The notes below the pieces were generated by a model. The model was not told where the DNA came from, did no database searches, and worked only from the letters and a program-made list of their open reading frames with translations. A DNA stretch of 64,000 nt. Origin: CADDYT01 sp035294125 (GTDB taxonomy: Bacteria; Chloroflexota; Ktedonobacteria; Ktedonobacterales; Ktedonobacteraceae). The DNA lies in the NCBI GenBank assembly GCA_035294125.1, contig DATGLM010000049.1:124001-188000 (forward strand), read 5' to 3'. The translations under genes and the position numbers were made by a program. This document shows positions 60,792 to 64,000 of the stretch, piece after piece; position 1 is the first letter of the stretch; each line of letters begins with the position of its first letter.

Positions 60792-61805
60792 CTAGCTCTG
60801 GACAGTAAAATGGACGCGCTGCGCCAGTAACGCATTGGAGCAACTGGCTGAATTGGACCAGGAGAGTTCAACGTAGGCAGGCCCACTTGCTTGATAATAG
60901 GTGTAGGAATAGGCGGTCGTGCTGGTAACGTTGGGGACGGCGAACGAGAATTTACTGGTAAACTGCCCATTGAGGTACCATGCAAGACAGACTTCTCCCG
61001 CCTGTCCGCCTGGGTGGACAAGAAACGTCACATAGACCGGATTGCCGACGGTAAATGTTGTCGTCGTTTGTAATGGTTGAGCCGTATTTTTATCTATCGA
61101 GCCAGCCATCTGCGCGTCGGTGATATATTGCTGACCTGGAAAAGCCGTTGTCGGCGATGGAGAGGCTGTGGGCGACGCTGCTCTTGTTGGTTGCGTGTGA
61201 GCAGTAGGCACGCTCGTGGGTGTCACCACGCTGATGGGAGCACTGTTTTGCGGTAATTCCATCGAGATGATATAGACAAAGATGAGCAGCAGGGCACCGG
61301 TAATGATGCATAATCCAGCGATGGTGAAACCGAGTTGCCCTCCGCGTCTGTTACCCCTGCCTGTTATCCCTGTGTAGTTCCCTGCCTGTTCCTGCCCGCT
61401 AAACGGGCTAATCACGGTGGGGATAGGGGTAGAGGAAGGCGCGAACGTTTGCGCGCCAGCCGCAGAGTTCTGTGCAGGCGTATGCGCGGGTGTCTGCATG
61501 GAAATTTGGGCTGGAAACCAGACTTGATCCTGTTCTATCGCTTGAAAGAGTGGAGTGGGAGACGGGGTGTCTCCCGGCCCTCCTACTCGAGCTTGCCAGC
61601 CAGTGTATTGTGCTTGATCCTGTTGTTGCGGTTGCCCTATACCCATGCCCCATTCATAACTCTGATGTGCCTGCGCGGGCGGCCAGGCGGCAGGTGCCTG
61701 CACCGCATGTGATGAAGATTTTGACCCGAATGGAGCGGAACAGCGCGGACAGGTTCCACTCGTCTTCTCCGGTGACAATGGCAAGCCGCAATAACTGCAT
61801 CTCAT
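60792..61805 (-). CDS. Zinc-ribbon/proline-rich/TM protein with extracytoplasmic domain (paralog 2)
   Basis: A 337-residue protein: zinc ribbon with C3, C6, C19 and C22, a Gln/Ala/Pro-rich linker, one TM segment (GFTIAGLCIITGALLLIFVYII), a Ser/Thr/Pro stalk and an outer domain with GSIDKNTAQPLQTTTTFTVG, VYVTFLVHPGGQ and LAWYLNGQF. The outer domain aligns along its length with that of the preceding paralog; the two genes are 146 bases apart in tandem. Function unknown; binding or sensing at the cell surface is plausible. Confidence 0.72.
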   Translation of the reverse strand: MRCSYCGLPLSPEKTSGTCPRCSAPFGSKSSSHAVQAPAAWPPAQAHQSYEWGMGIGQPQQQDQAQYTGWQARVGGPGDTPSPTPLFQAIEQDQVWFPAQISMQTPAHTPAQNSAAGAQTFAPSSTPIPTVISPFSGQEQAGNYTGITGRGNRRGGQLGFTIAGLCIITGALLLIFVYIISMELPQNSAPISVVTPTSVPTAHTQPTRAASPTASPSPTTAFPGQQYITDAQMAGSIDKNTAQPLQTTTTFTVGNPVYVTFLVHPGGQAGEVCLAWYLNGQFTSKFSFAVPNVTSTTAYSYTYYQASGPAYVELSWSNSASCSNALLAQRVHFTVQS

Positions 61806-61921
61806 CTTTCTTTTCCTCTACCAGTGCTTACTTAACCAGGTGCTATTCATCATAACGAACGAAACAGAGAGTGTTATATAGGGTTTACCTGATAGGCTAT
61901 TTCGGGCTATTTCACCGCAGC

Positions 61922-61978
61922 GATTCCTCGCTGCGCTCAAATGACATGCACATGCCATTCCGAGCGCAGCGGAGAATC
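61922..61978. repeat. Inverted pair of REP-like elements
   Basis: GATTCCTCGCTGCGCTC (61922-61938) and GAGCGCAGCGGAGAATC (61962-61978) are near-perfect reverse complements, with ATGACA and TGCCAT extending the arms. The core is the same as in the elements at 13426 and 34363. It lies directly upstream of the sensor kinase promoter. Confidence 0.7.
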
Positions 61979-61989
61979 TCTTGCCTGGC

Positions 61990-62018
61990 TTGACAGAAAC
62001 AGGCGTCGCATCTACAAT
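61990..62018 (+). promoter_or_regulatory. Sigma-70 promoter for the double-GAF kinase
   Basis: TTGACA (61990-61995) and TACAAT (62013-62018) are spaced by exactly 17 bases, about 50 bases before the start at 62069. Confidence 0.7.
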
Positions 62019-62068
62019 ACAAAGGCAAACTCTGGCATGGCTGTAATATGGGGGAGTGGAAGAGCGTG

Positions 62069-64000
62069 ATGAGGCACGAGCTGGCACAACAATTGCAGGA
62101 TAAGAACGTGATACAACAGAGTACGGTGGAGCAGGCGCTGGCCCGGCAATACGCCCGGCTGCGTATCTGTTTGCAGCATATAACAGGCGATGGATACGGA
62201 CCAGAAGAGGGAAGTGATGCCTGGCTCTTGCTGCATGCCCTCACCGACAATACAATAAGCATCGACAAAACGATTGAGTCATTTGAACAATCGGGTCGCT
62301 GGTTGGCCGAGCAAGGGGGAAAACTGGATACCCGCCTGCAAGGCTTGCAAAAATATATCGATGCCCTCGCGCTGGAAATGCGGGATATTTTCAGCGATCA
62401 ACTGCAGCTCCTGGTAGCCGCCCACTCCCATCTTTACCAGTTGCAATCCGCCTGTACGCTGGCGCTCGCGCGCGGCTACCAGACTGTGATGACCTCCCTG
62501 ACCGGCGAGCGCGAGCAGATGGAGCAGCAACTGGAGCGTCGCCTTTCCGCCCTTCAGCAGATCAACGGGGCCAGCAATTCTATAATCGATCTGGATCAGG
62601 CGCTGGAAATCACCGCGAATGCTATAGCGGAGGAGCTACACGCCGACCTGTGCTCTATCTTTTTCTATGACGAGGTGCAGCGCATGCTTACTCTCCGTTC
62701 CACCAATGGTCCGCGCCCGCTGGGTGGGATGCATTTCACGCTGCGGCTGGGTGAGGGCTATAGCGGCTGGGTCGCGGACAAAGGGCGTCCCCTGCTCGTC
62801 TTTGATGCGCTTGCCGATCCGCACTTTGCGAGCGAGGCGCGCACCTATACCACCGAATATCACGGGCTGATGTCCGTTCCCATTATCTTTTTTGGCGATA
62901 CAGTGCGCCTGATCGGCGTCATCAGCGTGCAATCTGTCGCGCCTCGCGACTTCACAAAAGAGGAGATCAGCTTCGTCGAGGTCGTGGCGGGCATTATTGC
63001 CATCAACATTGAAAATGGCCGATTGTACGAGCAGACCGATGAGCAACTGCGGCGCAAAGTGCATGAGCTTTCCACAATTCACCGTGTCTCATCCATCATT
63101 GCCTCTACACTCAACCTGCAAGAGGTGCTTCAGATCATCACGACGCAGGCGGTGCATCTGGCGGGGGCGGAGCGTTCCTGTATCTTTGAACTGGATGCTG
63201 AAAAACAGGAACTCCACGTGCTCGCCCATTATGGCCTGAATAGCAACCTTGCGCGCAACTTGCGCATTCCCGTCACTGACTGTTGTGCCGGGCGCACGGT
63301 GACGACGGGCGAGCCGACAATGGCCGTTGACTGCTTCCATACCGATAAACACTGCTTCATTCATAATGATCCATTGCTCTCCGCCGATATTCATTCGGTG
63401 GTCTCGGTGCCGCTGCGAGCGAGACAGAAAGTGCTGGGTTGCATTTGCCTGTATAGCAGCCGCCGCCACCTGCCCTCGCCCGAACAGATGCAACTGGTCG
63501 TGACCTTCGCCAACGAAGCCGCTATTGCCATAGAGAATGCTCGCCTCTATGAGGAGACGCTGCACGCGCTCGAAATCAAATCGATTCTCCTGCGCGAACT
63601 GCATCATCGTGTCAAGAATAATCTGGCGACCGTCGCGGGTATTCTCTCTTTGCAGCGTCGCCGCACGAAATCGCCGGAGGTACGCTATACCCTTTCTGAG
63701 AGTGTGAACCGCGTGCAGGGCCTTGCCGCGACACACGACCTGCTTTCGCATGAAGATGTCGATGAGGCACGGGTCGACGACATCGGACGCAAAATTGTCG
63801 GTGTGGCCAGCGCCAATCTTCAGCCGCCGGGTACCCATATCACTTTCGAGGTAGAGCCTTGCCCGATTGTCATCCCCTCGCGTGCCGTTACTATCCTGGC
63901 GCTGGTTCTCAACGAGATGGTCTCCAACGCGATCAAACATGGGATGGCGCGCCAGAGTCGTGGCAAGGTCATCGTGCGAGGTTATGAAGAGGACGATGAT
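62069..64000 (+). CDS. Double-GAF sensor histidine kinase, HisKA_2 type (partial, C-terminus off the window)
   Basis: The plus-strand frame is open for 644 codons to the window end. Residues 1-160 are helical and Gln-rich, possibly a coiled coil. A first GAF domain follows (about 165-320, INGASNSIIDLDQALEITA), then a second (about 340-490, TIHRVSSIIASTLNLQEVLQ). The HisKA_2 motif has H512 in LRELHHRVKNNLATV, followed by the start of the ATPase domain with LVLNEMVSNAIKHG. It is soluble, so it senses a cytoplasmic ligand, gas or light via GAF domains. Only the last part of the ATPase domain is missing. ATG 62069 has weak purine-rich sites upstream; ATG 62048 is an in-frame alternative. Confidence 0.9.
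   Translation, partial: MRHELAQQLQDKNVIQQSTVEQALARQYARLRICLQHITGDGYGPEEGSDAWLLLHALTDNTISIDKTIESFEQSGRWLAEQGGKLDTRLQGLQKYIDALALEMRDIFSDQLQLLVAAHSHLYQLQSACTLALARGYQTVMTSLTGEREQMEQQLERRLSALQQINGASNSIIDLDQALEITANAIAEELHADLCSIFFYDEVQRMLTLRSTNGPRPLGGMHFTLRLGEGYSGWVADKGRPLLVFDALADPHFASEARTYTTEYHGLMSVPIIFFGDTVRLIGVISVQSVAPRDFTKEEISFVEVVAGIIAINIENGRLYEQTDEQLRRKVHELSTIHRVSSIIASTLNLQEVLQIITTQAVHLAGAERSCIFELDAEKQELHVLAHYGLNSNLARNLRIPVTDCCAGRTVTTGEPTMAVDCFHTDKHCFIHNDPLLSADIHSVVSVPLRARQKVLGCICLYSSRRHLPSPEQMQLVVTFANEAAIAIENARLYEETLHALEIKSILLRELHHRVKNNLATVAGILSLQRRRTKSPEVRYTLSESVNRVQGLAATHDLLSHEDVDEARVDDIGRKIVGVASANLQPPGTHITFEVEPCPIVIPSRAVTILALVLNEMVSNAIKHGMARQSRGKVIVRGYEEDDD

Noticed and set aside
62636..63940. 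Minus-strand frames of 148 and 283 codons in the last 1.4 kb
   Set aside because: The plus strand is open across the whole region and encodes two GAF domains and a HisKA_2 motif.

Overview
The window reads as chromosomal DNA from a moderately GC-rich, monoderm-like bacterium that makes menaquinone. The gene content most resembles the class Ktedonobacteria (Chloroflexota). Pointers are a LuxR-type ATPase regulator with a distinctive N-terminal domain, zinc-ribbon/proline-rich/single-TM surface proteins, S53 peptidases, Asp23-NusB synteny, an F420-type luciferase-like enzyme inside a men cluster, and many lipoproteins. This assignment is inference; no rRNA or tRNA gene was found. Promoters are of ordinary sigma-70 type, including one perfect TTGACA-17-TATAAT, and several -10 boxes have the extended TGn form.

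Layout. 1-7034: a partial M20 amidohydrolase, a TM-anchored phosphoesterase, a cytoplasmic-type S53 peptidase, and a coupled pair of glycine oxidase-like enzyme and aminotransferase. 7200-16519: menaquinone genes menF-menD-menH-menB-menC, an F420-type luciferase-like oxidoreductase, menE and a VOC protein; most are tightly spaced or overlapping. 16696-20122: an orphan receiver protein, an AraC regulator divergent from a cupin/aldo-keto reductase pair, and a chimeric gene remnant. 20144-26638: a sensor kinase and a four-gene operon (LarA-like racemase, phosphoglucose-isomerase-like protein, Gfo/Idh/MocA oxidoreductase, sugar epimerase-like TIM barrel). 26747-34165: nucleotidyltransferase, SDR, secreted S53 peptidase with a Pro/Thr linker and beta domain, aldehyde dehydrogenase, and a beta-propeller-like lipoprotein.

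34406-45402 is an alpha-galactoside utilisation locus: GH4 enzyme and LacI repressor on the minus strand; a short LuxR/MalT-like ATPase regulator, a small protein, two ABC permeases, a sugar-binding lipoprotein and a GH36 alpha-galactosidase on the plus strand. The lacI/regulator gap carries two opposed promoters and three matching LacI-type operators. No ABC ATPase is present, so a shared one elsewhere is likely.

45521-50375: a zinc-ribbon surface protein, an Asp-box repeat protein, a YtkA/FixH-like protein and a NarL-type two-component pair. 50602-54912 (minus): ECF sigma factor, candidate anti-sigma protein, TatA, TatC, ribose-5-phosphate isomerase, glycerate kinase. 55263-58526 (minus): YceD and L32, then FabD, Asp23-family protein, NusB and acyl carrier protein. 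58744-64000: a dihydrodipicolinate-synthase-family aldolase, two tandem paralogous zinc-ribbon surface proteins and a partial double-GAF HisKA_2 kinase.

No CRISPR array, complete insertion sequence or prophage was seen. The most interesting pieces are the LarA/PGI-like operon, the architecture and control of the alpha-galactoside locus, the tandem zinc-ribbon family, the chimeric remnant and a family of dispersed palindromic elements.
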